Origin: Epichloe hybrida
Lineage: Eukaryota; Ascomycota; Sordariomycetes; Hypocreales; Clavicipitaceae
Assembly: GCA_019022495.1 (NCBI GenBank)
Contig: JAFEKR010000004.1
Coordinates: 1,736,001 to 1,800,000 of the forward strand
DNA length: 64,000 nt
Direction of reading: 5' to 3'
Shown one piece after another: positions 27,483 to 39,355 of the stretch (positions are counted from its first letter, which is position 1; every line of letters begins with the position of its first letter). The notes under the pieces are model-generated. The model had not been told where the DNA came from, did no database searches, and was given only the letters and a program-made list of their open reading frames with translations. Both the position numbers and the translations under genes were made by a program.

Positions 27483-27749
27483 TATTATAACTATAGTAGG
27501 AGAGATATAAATAAAGTAAAGGCTAAGACTCTTAATTATAGCTAGAGAGCTACTACTTAGGGGTGGGTGTATAAAGGTCTCAAACTCTAACCTCCTATAA
27601 CTCTTATAGGTGGTCCTTATCTAAATACCTTACTACGTGCACGTGGCTACCTAGCAGCTACTTAGTTATCTATGCAATCCGGGGCTTATCCGAGGGCTCC
27701 ATCATGTGACCGTCCTGTCCGTGACTCCCTAGCCTCCGTGCCCCTGACA
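27483..27749 (-). repeat. 5' LTR of G (267 bp)
   Basis: Left (inner) part is RIP-mutated, starting TATTATAACTATAG; right (outer) part is well preserved to CCCCTGACA. Followed by duplication ATAAC. Confidence 0.92.
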
Positions 27750-27973
27750 ATAACTAATAATCTAAAACTAAGGAAACTTAAATAATTTATAGTAAATAAA
27801 CTAAAATAGTAATTAAATTAACGCTAATATTAACTTAATAAAGAAAAATCTATATAATATTATAAGATCTTAATATACCCCACTTTTATTTTCCCCTAAC
27901 ATTACATTACACATTACATCCAAATCCCAAATATTACATTACATTACATTACATTACATGCTCTGTAGGTAGC

Positions 27974-28908
27974 CTTTAAAGACTAGTAAGGTTAGGATAA
28001 TACTATTTAGGCCTGTAGAGTTATTAATTGCTTTAATAGCTATTTAAAGACATTACTCTAGTGTAAGTTCTATCCTAACTAAGTCTATAATAATATTATA
28101 AGCTTAGCGTAAAGGTCCGTAATATCTCTTAACCTTTCTAATACTATTATAGGCTTTAATTAGTATCTTATTAGTCTTAATTAATATTAGTTAAGTATAG
28201 TGCTTAAACTTAGCGGAAGTAAAGTTATTACTAGTATTATATATAATCTATTCTAGAGGTCTAAGATAAGTGTTAATCTAATATTTATAGATAGCATCCT
28301 AGATATCTTAAGCTTTTTGCTTCCTTAGATTAAGGAATTAGGCTACCTAGAACAATATTACTAAATTAACGATATAAAGTACTAGTTAGCCATTGATTTG
28401 CATAATATTAATGATAATCTTGTAGTTAAATTTGTGGTTATCTTTGATTATGAACTTGAATTAACTAGGGGCCTTTTTATATATCTAGTAATAGTAGTAA
28501 ACTTTAGTTAATTCCTTAATTACCTAGTGTTTAACTTTATAACTAGCTTAGTGAAGGATCTTTATAAGTTATTAAACAGAAGGGTAACTAAGTTAACAAT
28601 ATAATTAATAGATATCTCCTTCTAAAAGGTGGAAGGTAACTGTTTCTTTTGCTTCTAGTAACCACTAAGGATAGCCCTATTATTATATAATAGGTATAGT
28701 CTTATTGCCTTAGATAAGAATGTTAGCGAGGTTATTAATCTTAACTTATATTTTATTTATATTAGTAATTAAGAAGAGGAAGGGGGTAGCTATATTAAGG
28801 ACGTAAAATTCAAGCTCTCTAAGTTCCATAGGCATATAAAGGATTTCTCTTATAACTACTAATCTAGCGCTAAATATAATAATTTAGGATTTATAGGGGG
28901 TTACCTTT
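27974..28908 (-). mobile_element. Copia element C, segment 2 (integrase part)
   Basis: Minus-strand integrase and upstream sequence of C; it corresponds to about 5095-6050 of element B. Left edge is the F duplication; right edge ends CCTTT (28904-28908), the duplication of element E. Confidence 0.8.
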
Positions 28909-29139
28909 TGTTGGTTACACCAAGGGATTGGTATGCACTAGTGCAACGTAGGGTCAGGTTTAATGATATAATAAGGTCTAAGGATTAAAGCTATCTATAG
29001 CGTTATGTGGCTATAAGAAAAAGGGGACGCGAGACACGTGTGTGCCTCGCGTATAGGTGCGACTAATTACAGTGCGGCGCTGCTATATATGCTTTACTTT
29101 CCTAGTGGTTAACCTAATATTAACCTAGTTATTATAACA
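28909..29139 (-). repeat. 3' LTR of element E (231 bp)
   Basis: + strand starts TGTTGGTTACACC and ends ATTATAACA. Outer (left) part preserved, inner part RIP-mutated. Confidence 0.92.
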
Positions 29140-32100
29140 CTAGTAACTTCTCTTTTTAGGAAGAAAGTAGGGCAGGATAGATCTAGTACTAAAAGAGGGA
29201 ATTAGTAAGTATATAAATGAAATAAGCCTATATAAGGATAAGTAGGTCTGATGTTAAATTCAGACTCCCTATTAGTTAATAATAAAATGCAAGGAAAAAT
29301 CGCTTAATTCGCGGATTAGAAAGCAGGCTTGATTAGGAGCTTCTAAAAGCTTAAAAAACGTAATAAAAATCAGGATTATTCGAAATGAACATAAGTGAAT
29401 ATAGGGAATTAAAATAAGGGCTTCTCATTAGCTTAGCTATAGTTAGACCAGACTCTTGTTAATCTTATCCGGTCTCCGGTCTTTTTACCTAGCCTTTAAC
29501 TCGAATTATAGCCTTATTTGAGTTAATAAAGGTCTTAAGGCTCTTATTTAGAGATGCCTTTATTATCGCGTTAGTAAGGTTGTTATTACCATTAATCCAT
29601 CGTACTTTGTAGATCTCTCGTCGTTTATATGATTGCCGAAGTGCCATAATGTTAATTATAAGGTGTTTTTTCTTTATGAAACCTAGCTTTATAAGACACT
29701 TATATAACAAAAAAGAGTCTATACATATAATTATAGGGATGCGGTTAATCTTTAATTAGTCCGTGATTATATTAAGGGTTATGGTAATTACATAGGCTAT
29801 ATTAGCACCTTATACTATTAAGTATAGTTTAAAAGCAAGGGCGCTATAGGTTACACGCTTACTCTTCGTTAAGCTATATGTAATAATATTGCCTTTTAAG
29901 GTAAATATATTATCTTTTGCCTCTTCGTTGCTAATAACAATTACGTATCCTATCTAGGAACTTAGATCTTTATTATTAGCAAGGGATCCATCCACAAACA
30001 CAAATAACTTCGCATTCTCAAGGTCTAGGGGGATATAGTGTAAGCCTCAGTCTTAATATCAGATCTACTAGTTAAGTTGCTTATTTAATCAAGTTATATT
30101 ATTAGGAGTTGGATCTTGATGTTATACTACGATTAAGAGGTTGTAAAGGGCTTTAGGTTAATAGATAGTTATAATATAACTTCCTTATGCTTGTTATTTA
30201 ACGTAATCTTGTTTCATAGTTAGCGATTATAGGTTAATTTGCCTGATTTTCTTACTCTGGCCTTTTTAATGAAGTTCTATTAAGTTATTAGCGTTCTAGG
30301 TAAGGATATAACTATTAAAGATAAGGGGATTCTTAGCTAATAGCTTCTGCTTTAGCTTTACTAAGAAATTTACTTTCTTTAGTTCCTTCTCTTTAAGGTT
30401 GTAGAAATCCTAGTTACTAAGGCCTAGCGTATTATTAGTCTACATACTAACTACTCCAAAGAGGTTATTATCATTCTCTTCTATAATTAGCAAGTATAGG
30501 TTATAGGATAAAGTTATTATCTTAAGCATTTCTTTATAGTAATGGAAGTAAGTTACGAACCAGTAGGTTCTAGCTTCTATAATTCTATATAAAGGCTTAA
30601 TAACTTCTATAATAGTTCCTTTAGGGAATAGATATACTATTTGCTTAGGTAACATAGCAATGATTAATCTTATAAGCTACGTTTTTAATTATACGTAAGC
30701 TTATGTAATATCTTGAATCCATAGGATAATTCCTCTAGATCTAAGCGATAGTGCAATCGCGACAATTAATCATTAGCTTAATCTTTGGATTATTAGGGAT
30801 TAGGTTAGGATGAATTCCTTCCCTTTATTATTCATCCCTTAAATCACAAGTTATAACTTTTTATACAGCATAGCTATTCCTTTACCTTTAATTTCTCTTA
30901 CTATACAAGATTTAAAAAGTCTCTTATTACTATATTTAGCAGGATCAAATAGCGTAAGTCTAAACACATTACAGGCTTATAAAGCATTAATCTTAATCTA
31001 ATCTAATAGCTTAAAGGGCTTACCTAGGGTTATGATCTTTCCTTCTTAATATAACTAAAGGGCTAGATCCTAATTAGCTTCTTCCTTTACCGTAATAAAT
31101 GCTACGCTTAACTTGCTATTAGCTATAAGTTCCTCTATTAATACTTCCTCTTAGTCTTTATTTACTAAGTATATAGTTACTATATATTTAGTTCCTATAA
31201 GGTTAAATTAAACTATAAGCTTCTTTTATAGTCTTTTACACTTTCTCTTAGGCTATAGTAGTTTCTTGTTTATTTCTAAAGCTTTAGGGATAATCTCTTT
31301 AATTATTAGGGTCTTATTTACATCTATAGCTTAGTCTTTACCTCTAGGTGTTAACTTACGAAGTTCTTTAGTATAGTATAGGTTATAATAGTATAGTTTA
31401 ATAACTATTAATTAGAATCTTATTAGTCTATAGGGTATTTAAAGGGTATAGGTTTCTCTATTAGTAGTAAGAAGCTTATAGGGGCTATGCTATCTATCTT
31501 TCTCTCTCCATACGTATACATCTAACTATAACGGAAGTTAGTGCATTAGTAGTATATTTAGGCTATTTTAGGTTCTTAGAGCATTATAAACTTATTACTT
31601 TACTAGGAGTTATTAGACCTTATTAGTAGCTTTGCGAATTACTTTAGCTTGTTAAATAATAAATATACTTAGCGGTAACTTATTAGTTATTTATAGATAT
31701 ACACTAAAGATAAGAATCATAGGAATAAGACTATTAGGGCTTACTAAGTTATTTATAGCTTTTATAGCTATCTAAAGTTATTACTTAGGCGTGAGATCTT
31801 AACTTATAGAGTTTGTAATGATTATATATACTTGCTATAATAGTCTATAATAGCGTTTAACTTTTCTAATACTATTATAGGCCTTAACTAGAACTTTATT
31901 AATCTTAATTAATAGTAATTATGTATAATGCTTAAATTCTACTAATATAAAGTTCTTTCTAGTATTATAGATAATCTATTCTAGAGGACTAAGGTAAGTG
32001 TTAATCTAGTATTTACATAAGGCGTTCTAGATATTACGTGCCTTCTGCTTATTTAGATTAAGGAATTAGGCTACTTAAAACAAGGTTATAGAATTAATAA

Positions 32101-34950
32101 TATAAAGAATAGGTTATCTGTTAATCTAAATAATATTAACTATAATCTTATAGTTAAACTTATAGTTATCTTTGATTATAAACTTAAATCTACCTAGGGC
32201 CTTTCCGTTTATTTAGTAATAGTGGTAAATTTTAGTTAATCGTTTAATAGCCTTTGCTTTAATATTATATCTAGCTTGGTTTAGTATCTTTGTAAGCTAT
32301 TTAACTAATAGGTAACTAAATTGTTAATATAGTTAATAGAGTTCTATTTCTAATAGGTGGAAAGCTACTGTTTCTCTAGCTTCTAGAGTTTACTAAAGAT
32401 ATCCCTATTTCCTAATAATAGGAACTATCTTATTATCTTAGATTAATACGTTTGTAAGGTTATTTACCTTAACGTATAACCTATCTATATTATTTAAAGA
32501 GAATAAGAAAGGCGTATGTGTGTTAATCACATAGAAAGGGATGTTACCTAGCTTTATTAGTATATTAACTACTCCTTTTATGATCACGCTCCTAGCACTA
32601 AATTCGATTATCTTTTCTAGAGTTAGTTTAATCTTTAGTAATAGTATTAATCTTAGTAAGGCTTATACTTATCTAATTCTAGCCGTTAAGACACCTAAGG
32701 CTCTTATATTAGGTATTATCCCTTAGAAAACTTCTTTAGAGTAATATTCCTCTGAAACGTAAGAGGTTTTTATATTATTAAAGGGATTATGCTTAAGGTA
32801 TACGTGCTTAAATGATTTATCTCTTAGGATATTAATAACATTACTATTAACTAGTTAAAATCCTAAAGTAAAGAATTATATAATACTTAGCTAGTTAAAC
32901 TTTAATGTGGAAGTCTCTTTAGTATTATTATCCTTATCTTCGTTATTATTAGACTTAACGAAGGTTTTAGCTAATTCCTACGCTTCATTAGCAAGGTTAT
33001 TAGCTTCTTTAGATACTTAACCTTTATAGGCCACAAGGAATGCCTAATACTTTTTCTCTATTAGCAGCAATTAGTGTCTCTTATTCTTTTACTAGCGCTC
33101 TTTTGCCTCTTTCTAGTCTTTTTCTAGATAGTTTGTTAACTAGCATTTATTCTTATTATAGACGTGGCATTTGCTGTAGTTATAGCCTTAGTTATAGTAA
33201 CTATAGCCTCTGTCTTAACCTTATTAATTATATAGTTAGTTATAATAGCGGTCTGTGAATATTACTTCTAATTTGTTAGTATTAGTGGTACTAATAGTGC
33301 TTTCATTAAATTAGGTAGTTGATTTATTAGCTTTAGCAATAGAGATTAATTTACGGAGGTCTCTAGCAAGTCCTTTAAAGCTAGGTGAATGATTATATTC
33401 AGCTTGCTTACACTCTAGAACACTAGAAATTACGCTTAGGGTCTAATAATAGAGTTTTATATTGACTGTTAATAGGGGAAAGAGTCCTCTATGAATATGT
33501 TTAAGGGTTATAAGTAGAATCTTAAGATAATCTAGTTTAGATTTATCTAGATTAGTAGTGATAATATTCCTAAGCGTTATACCGTTCCATTCTTAGTAAT
33601 AGAACTATTAGTTACTTTCTATTTTAAATTATTAATGAATATCATTAACTATTTGTTTATATATAAAGCCTTTATTTGCTAGATAATTAAGGTAATACTA
33701 CTTAGCATCACCTAAAAGCATAATAGGAAGGGCCTTGTGTATGTATTCCTACGGGAGATTTAGTTTGTTATATTTATTCTAGAATAAGTTAACTTTTAGC
33801 GTGAGGAAGTTATATATCTTCCTACTATAATAGTCATTATCCTTATAGCTCTTTGTAAGTTCTGAGATCTTTCTTATAATTTAATCTTTAGATAGGATTA
33901 TTACTGTTTATATAGCTAGGGTTATTTGTTACATTAGTTGTTCCGGGATAATCAGCGGAATTATTAGATTTGTTAGGGGTTTAGGTATATTTCTTCCTAG
34001 AGGTGGTTGTGTAGCTAGAGGGTTATTTAAAGCGGGATTATAAGGGTTATTAATTAGGGGATTATATATAGGAGGATTATATACTAAAGGGTAATAGATA
34101 GGGGTAGTGTGAATTAAAGGGCTTATAATTAGAGGGCTTTTAAGGGCGGGATTATTTAAAGAGAGGAATTTACCTATAGTGATTTGCTTTATGATTTCGT
34201 TTTCAGGCTACTATAATATTATTTCTTCTTTAAGGACTTAAATTAATAATTTAATAATCTTACTGCTTTAATTTCGAATAATATAGACGCTATTCTTATG
34301 TAAGCAGTCTTGTAACTCGCGTACCAAAGGTCATAAAGCTTAATTAAGTGTTTCTTTTATCTAGCTATTAAGGTTATTACGGAAGATCTCCTAAAGGGTA
34401 AGATCTTTATATTAACCGCTCTCATAGACATTAATCATCTAAGCCAGATAGTTATTAAGCTCCTATTTCTTAGTAGTCTAAGGATCTAGTTCTCTTAAGC
34501 TCTCCTAGTTAGTAGTAATAACTAAGGTATGTTTTTAAAGTTATAAAGGTAAGCTTACTTTATTAGGTCTTAACTAGGTAAGCTGCTTTCCTTTAGTAGT
34601 CTATAATAAAGCTTATTTATTACTTAGGGGTACTATTATTAATAGTCTTTAGCTAGCAAGGCTAAGGGATTTTTAACTAGCAGGGTTAAGGGGTTTTTAA
34701 TCTCTAGTTTAAGAAGTTATACATAGCTATAAACTCTTAGTTAGTTAATTAGTTTTCTTATAATAGATAATAGGATTAATCCTTCTATTAATAGTTAGAG
34801 ACTTGCTAATAGAAAAAGTTAAATCCCTAGGAAGCCTAATATCTAGTATCCAGAGTCTATCTTCCTTTAGCACACTTCCTTAGTTAGCTAAAGGAAGGCC
34901 TCTTCTTAAGTAATTCCTAGCTTATCTATGGTTTTTTAACCACTAATTAG

Positions 34951-35181
34951 TGTTAGTTACACTAAGGGATTAGTATACACTAGTATAACATAGGGTTAGG
35001 TTTAATAATATAATAAGGTCTAAGGATTAAAGCTATCTATAGCGTTATGTAGCTATAAGAAAAAGGGGACGCGAGTTATGTGTGTGCCTCGCGTACGGGT
35101 GCGACTAATCACAGTGCGGCGCTGCCGCACGTGCTCCACTTTCCTAGTGGTCAACCCGATGTTGACCCAGTTATCGCAACA
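34951..35181 (-). repeat. 5' LTR of element E (231 bp)
   Basis: + strand starts TGTTAGTTACACT and ends TTATCGCAACA. Inner (left) part RIP-mutated, outer (right) part GC-rich and preserved, opposite to the partner LTR. Confidence 0.92.
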
Positions 35182-37182
35182 CCTTTAATAAAGGCATTAA
35201 TCTTAATAAAGCCTTTACTTATGCCTCTCCTATAGTTAACTTTCCTATAGCGCTAGTGTTAGGTATAATCCCTCTAAAGACCTCTTTAGAATAGTATTCT
35301 TTAGAGATATAGTAAATTAAGCCTTTATTATACTCTTATAGCTTATAAAGCTCTTACCTAAGGAATATATGTTAGAAGGCTTAATTATTTAGGGTTATAA
35401 GGATATTAATATTAGTAGCATTATAGTTAGTTTATAATCTAGAGTAGAAGAATTATATAATGCTTAGGTGTGCTATTAATAGTAGCTCCTCTATATTATT
35501 ATTATTATCTTTAGCTTTTATATAGGCTAAAAGATATAATTCCTAATTCTAACCTAAGCCTTTATTAGGCTTATTATTATTCTACCCTTTATAGGAGGTA
35601 AGGAATACCTAGAATCTTTTCTCTAAAGGGGGTGTATAATATATTTTACTAGCTTACTAGCAGTCCTTTTCCTTTTAATATTCTTTAGCAAAGTAATTAG
35701 AGAACTAGTAGCTACTCTTACTATATATAAAGCAGCGCTTAGTGCTTAGCCTAGGGCTCTATCTGTAATAACTTCCTCTACCGCGGGGGAATAATTACTA
35801 TCTGTACTAATAATTAGTAAATATAGCCTCTAGAGGGTCTCCTTATTAGTACTAAAGGTATTAGGAGGGCCTCTTATTTAATTCTATAATAGTAATTACC
35901 TTACGAAGGTCTCTAGTAAGACTTTTAAAGCCTAGAGAGTATATATATTTTACTATCTAATATTTAGGCACACTAGCTATAGTATTTAAGGCTTACTTGT
36001 AGAGCTTAGTATTTACTATTTTAGCAAGGTATAGTCCTCTGTGGATCTTCTTAAGGGTTAATAATGTAATCTTAAGGTAATTAAGCTTACTTTTATTAGG
36101 GTTCTTCTTAATTATATTCTTTAATATTATGCTACTCTATTAGTAGTAATAGAATTGCTAGTTACTTTCTATCTTAAAGTATTAATAAATATAGGTAATT
36201 ATCTCTTTATAAGAATAGTTATTTCTAAAGAGGTAATTAAGGAAGTACTATTTAGTATTACCTATTAATATAATAAGGAAAGCCTTCTAATAATGCGTTT
36301 AAGGAAGGTTAATTCTATTACACTTGTTTTTAAAGAGCGTGATCTTTAGCGTTAAGAAGTTATATAGCTTTCCACTATAGTAGTCGCTATTCTTATATAT
36401 TTTCGTAAGCTCTAAGATCTTCTTCGTAATCTAATCTTTAGAGGGGAATTGCTATAAAGGCATAATTTATTATAAATAATAGTTTACTAGTTATTCTTAA
36501 TAATAATTATCCAGATAAAGCTATTAATATAATAGGGATTATTATAGGGGTTCTTATAAGGGTTTAAGTAATCTCTAGGGTTAGGGAAGGTTAATTTCTA
36601 GGGTAGGTTATTAGGGCTATTAATATTAAGGCTCTAGGGGTTCGGAAGATTATAGTCTCTCTTATAATCTTTCCTATAACTAAAGAGGTATTAAAGTTTA
36701 ATAAAGCACTTCTTTAAGGAATACTAGGATTAAATATCCTAGGCCTTGCTTAATAAGAATGCTATAATCTTATAGAGAATTACGTAATTCTCTAATAACT
36801 TCCTTTGTAGCCCTTTTAAAGGTATCTTTAGACTAGCCTTTAAAGTCTTCTTAAAATAATTCCTATAGGTTATTATCTCTCTAACCTTAATGCTTACTAA
36901 GGTTAATAAATCTTATAATCTAGTTATTAAGCTTAAGCTATATAGCAGTCTCTAGATCTAGCTTAATGGATTCTTTCTAATTACTAGAGAAGTTATAAGT
37001 AAGCTATTAAAGGCATAAGGGTAACTTATGCTCTTAGGGTCTTTTAGAGGTAATAGTTAAAGCCTTACTATTACTAGTAGCCTTTGCTCTTATAAAAGAT
37101 CTAGATTTCTCTACTATCTTTAACTATTAAAGGAATGTTACTAATTTATTATTTTTACTACTAATTAAGCTCCTATGTTTAC

Positions 37183-37632
37183 CTATTGCTATTATAAGGT
37201 TTTTCTTTTATATTTTAGGAGCGTTATTACTCTAATGAAATTAGAAGATTATAAAAACAGGAAAAATAGAAGAAAAAGCAGTGGAAGTAGCAAAAGTAGC
37301 AATAAGAACAAATTACTAGAGATAAAGAAATTAACAGAAGTTCTAAAAGTAACTAGAAAATAATAGGAAAAGTAATAAGGGAATAACAGGAATTACTACT
37401 TCCTGTTTTTTATAAAAAGGAAGGAAGGAGGTAATCTCTCTCTCTTGCTAATAAGTACAGGGCAAATAGCACTAATAATAAAGGGGGTAAAAAACAAGCT
37501 ATAGATGCTTATACAAATAGATTAAAGGTTTATTAGATAAAGGGAATATTTATAAAGAAGTTGTAGATATGTTAGCTAGCTTAGCTAAGGTTATTTAACA
37601 TTGGGTTTGAAATAAATACCTTGCGGCAATAG
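37183..37632. other. Island free of RIP signature inside C
   Basis: About 450 bp that keeps many CA dinucleotides (for example acaggaa, agcagtgg, aacaagc) although everything around has lost them. It holds a 62-codon open frame on the + strand (37175-37363; a likelier start is the ATG at 37237) rich in Lys, Arg and Ser, and a perfect 8-bp stem-loop followed by T residues. Its edges carry CTATTGC (37183-37189) and GCAATAG (37626-37632), a possible pair of inverted ends. I do not recognise it; it could be a small late insertion. Confidence 0.4.
37385..37412 (+). other. Stem-loop with T tract
   Basis: AACAGGAA (37385-37392) pairs with TTCCTGTT (37400-37407) across a 7-base loop and runs into T residues. 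It looks like a terminator hairpin, a form not expected of Pol II genes; function unknown. Confidence 0.45.
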
Positions 37633-37934
37633 ATTTAGTTATTTAGTTAGTTTTCTTGTAATAGATAATAGAATTAACAATTAACAACAATATCCTAGAT
37701 AAATATAATAAAGTTATATCCCTAAGCCTAAGGGTTAATAAATTAATTCCTTAGAAGCCTAATAAGCCTGTAACTAGGATTCTAGTCTTTTCCTTTAGCA
37801 CACTTATATAGTTATACCTCTTTACCATAATAACTATTATAGTATAATAAGGGGTAGTAGTAGTAGTGTCTATAGAAATATCTTTTCTTGTAATACCTAG
37901 CTTATTTATAGTTATAAAGTTAACCACTAATTAG

Positions 37935-38190
37935 TGTTAGTTATACCAAGGTCCTACGTAGGTAATAAATCCTATATGATTAAAGTTAATAATAGTTAGT
38001 TAGCTAGCTAGGAAAGAGAGAGAAGAGAGGGAAAGTCTAGATACTAGAAAAGTAAGCGAAATCCGTATGTAAGGTAAAAGAGAGGGTGGCGAATTAATGC
38101 AGCCAATCATATCGCGTGCATCGCGCCGGACCTACAATTAGTCTGGTCTTTGGCTACGATTGAACCGATGAAGATCCAAAGGAATTAACA
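37935..38190 (-). repeat. 5' LTR of element C (256 bp)
   Basis: + strand starts TGTTAGTTATACC and ends GGAATTAACA; reverse complement aligns with the LTR of B at 8566-8827. Outer (right) part preserved, inner part mutated. Confidence 0.87.
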
Positions 38191-39355
38191 TTAACAAAGA
38201 GTAAGAGAGTTACGCAAAGCGTGCTTGCCTTAGAAGTCTATGGCATAGTAGCTAGTGTTAATATAGCTTATGTAATTATAACCACCCTAAACTTAGTTAC
38301 TAACTAACTAAAGCTCCTAAAGATCCTAGTTATTATATATATAGATTTATACTCCTTATATAAGTGCCTTATTAAGCTTAGTATAATAAAGGAGAAACGC
38401 CTAATAATTAATATTATAGCCCTTTAATAGTTATATAAACGCTAAGAACTCTATAAGATCTAATAGATTAATAAAGAGAATAACCTAGCTAATGCCTTTA
38501 TAAAGGCATTACCTAATAAGGCCCTTAAGAGCTTTATCTTAACTAACTAGATAACTATCTAAATAGAGGGATAGGTTACCTATATATAATATATATATAG
38601 TAAGAGGAAAAAGTAATCCTTTAGGAGGGTAGCTATAGGGATAAGATAGTAATACATAGGGGATTTACGCCCTTATAGTTAATATCCCTAGTAGCTATAA
38701 CCACGCTAGCCTACTAGGCCCTCCTAGTAGACCATAGAAATTAATAGTAGTATATAGGAGAATAAAGGTATTACTAAGGAGGAGGAAGATATTATATATA
38801 CGCTATAGGGTAGTATATATATTATTTTAAGGAAAAGAAGGGATTTAGAAGGACTTACTTATCCTTATATAGGCTTATAGGCTAAGTAAGATTATTATTT
38901 CCCTTTTATTAGTAACTATATACCTAGATAGGCTATAAGTTCTTTTCCTTATATCCTTATTAATTATATTCTTAATCTATCTTTCCCTTTTTTATTTCTA
39001 TAATTAATATTACGTATTAATAATTATATTAAAAGAGAGAAGTTCTAGTATTAGAATAAAGGTAATATTAATCACATATCATAGCTATAATTACCTAGCA
39101 AAAGCTTAGGCTACGCGCGGACCCTATACGTAACCTATAACCTAGTATATTAATTAGCTAGGAAATATAGGGACACAAACGCATAACCCCTTTTCCCTTT
39201 ATATATTATAACTTCTAGCTTTTTACCTCTCTTTTCCTATAACTTAATTAATTATAATAATAGATAACGCAGCCTAGAATAGATAATTAATGACGATACT
39301 ATTCTTCGGGCTCATGACTGTATTACATTGAATTCAATACCCTGTGAATCCAACA
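38191..39355 (+). mobile_element. Copia element J, 3' end
   Basis: RNase H region of a third copia subfamily on the + strand (about 38191-38580, with the RNase H-specific order seen in A and E), about 450 bp of leaderless AT-rich sequence, and a 3' LTR (about 39049-39355). Stops are TAG and TAA at Gln positions. J is the oldest host in the stack: its remaining 5' part must lie beyond C, left of the window. Its right end is the border with the gene-rich region. Confidence 0.75.
39049..39355 (+). repeat. 3' LTR of element J (about 307 bp)
   Basis: Follows a purine-rich tract and CTAG, starts TATTAGAATAAAGG (RIP form of TG) and ends AATCCAACA. Left part mutated, right part preserved. Confidence 0.7.

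Larger units (their letters stand above)
19658..27749 (-). mobile_element. Gypsy chromovirus G with duplicated 3' LTR
   Basis: An LTR retrotransposon of the Ty3/gypsy chromovirus group, coding on the minus strand and flanked by ATAAC duplications (19653-19657, 27750-27754). Reading the minus strand from the right: 5' LTR 27483-27749; gag with a CCHC-like knuckle near 26350; reverse transcriptase about 24640-25290 (conserved PFGL motif near 25000 and YLDDILIYS-type box, mutated to YLNN, near 24910); integrase about 22700-23700; a chromodomain about 22170-22300 (KYLVKWKG motif); an unassigned 1.9-kb segment; a purine tract (TTAGGGGGGCAG, minus strand, near 20200); then two LTRs in tandem (19929-20195, 19658-19924). 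Frames are broken by RIP. It interrupts hAT-like element F. Confidence 0.88.
17847..27965. mobile_element. Non-autonomous hAT-like element F, split by gypsy G
   Basis: Flanked by 8-bp duplications TAGGTAGC (17839-17846 and 27966-27973) with ends CAGAGCAT...ATGCTCTG. Without gypsy element G (19658-27749) and one copy of its duplication it is about 2.0 kb, close to element H. It shares with H the terminal hexamer, the plan of subterminal arrays, the minisatellite core and a right-hand segment (27840-27895 against 14650-14705). Its subterminal motif is CATTA where H has CACTA. No transposase frame is visible. Superfamily assignment is inferred from duplication length and ends. Confidence 0.78.
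28909..35181 (-). mobile_element. Complete copia element E, RIP-degraded
   Basis: Full-length 6273-bp Ty1/copia element on the minus strand with 231-bp LTRs (5' LTR 34951-35181, 3' LTR 28909-29139) and CCTTT duplications (28904-28908, 35182-35186). From right to left: gag (about 33000-34900, knuckle region near 33130-33240), pre-integrase (about 32490-32740), integrase (about 31640-32470), reverse transcriptase (about 30440-31000) and RNase H (29489-29710 still open, ending in the RWINGNNN-type motif). Same family as element A. Joining the flanks of C across E restores the sequence seen in B (5060-5110), which confirms the insertion. Stop codons mark it as dead. Confidence 0.92.
35187..38190 (-). 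mobile_element. Copia element C, segment 1 (gag and 5' LTR)
   Basis: 5' part of element C on the minus strand: LTR 37935-38190, leader, and degraded gag down to the E insertion. Near 35590-35680 it matches the first bases of element B. C inserted into the RNase H region of element J; the sequence right of its LTR starts TTAAC (38191-38195). An unusual unmutated island lies at about 37180-37630. Confidence 0.82.

Noticed and set aside
29489..29710. 73-codon open frame as a gene
   Set aside because: It is the RNase H piece of copia element E, not an independent gene.
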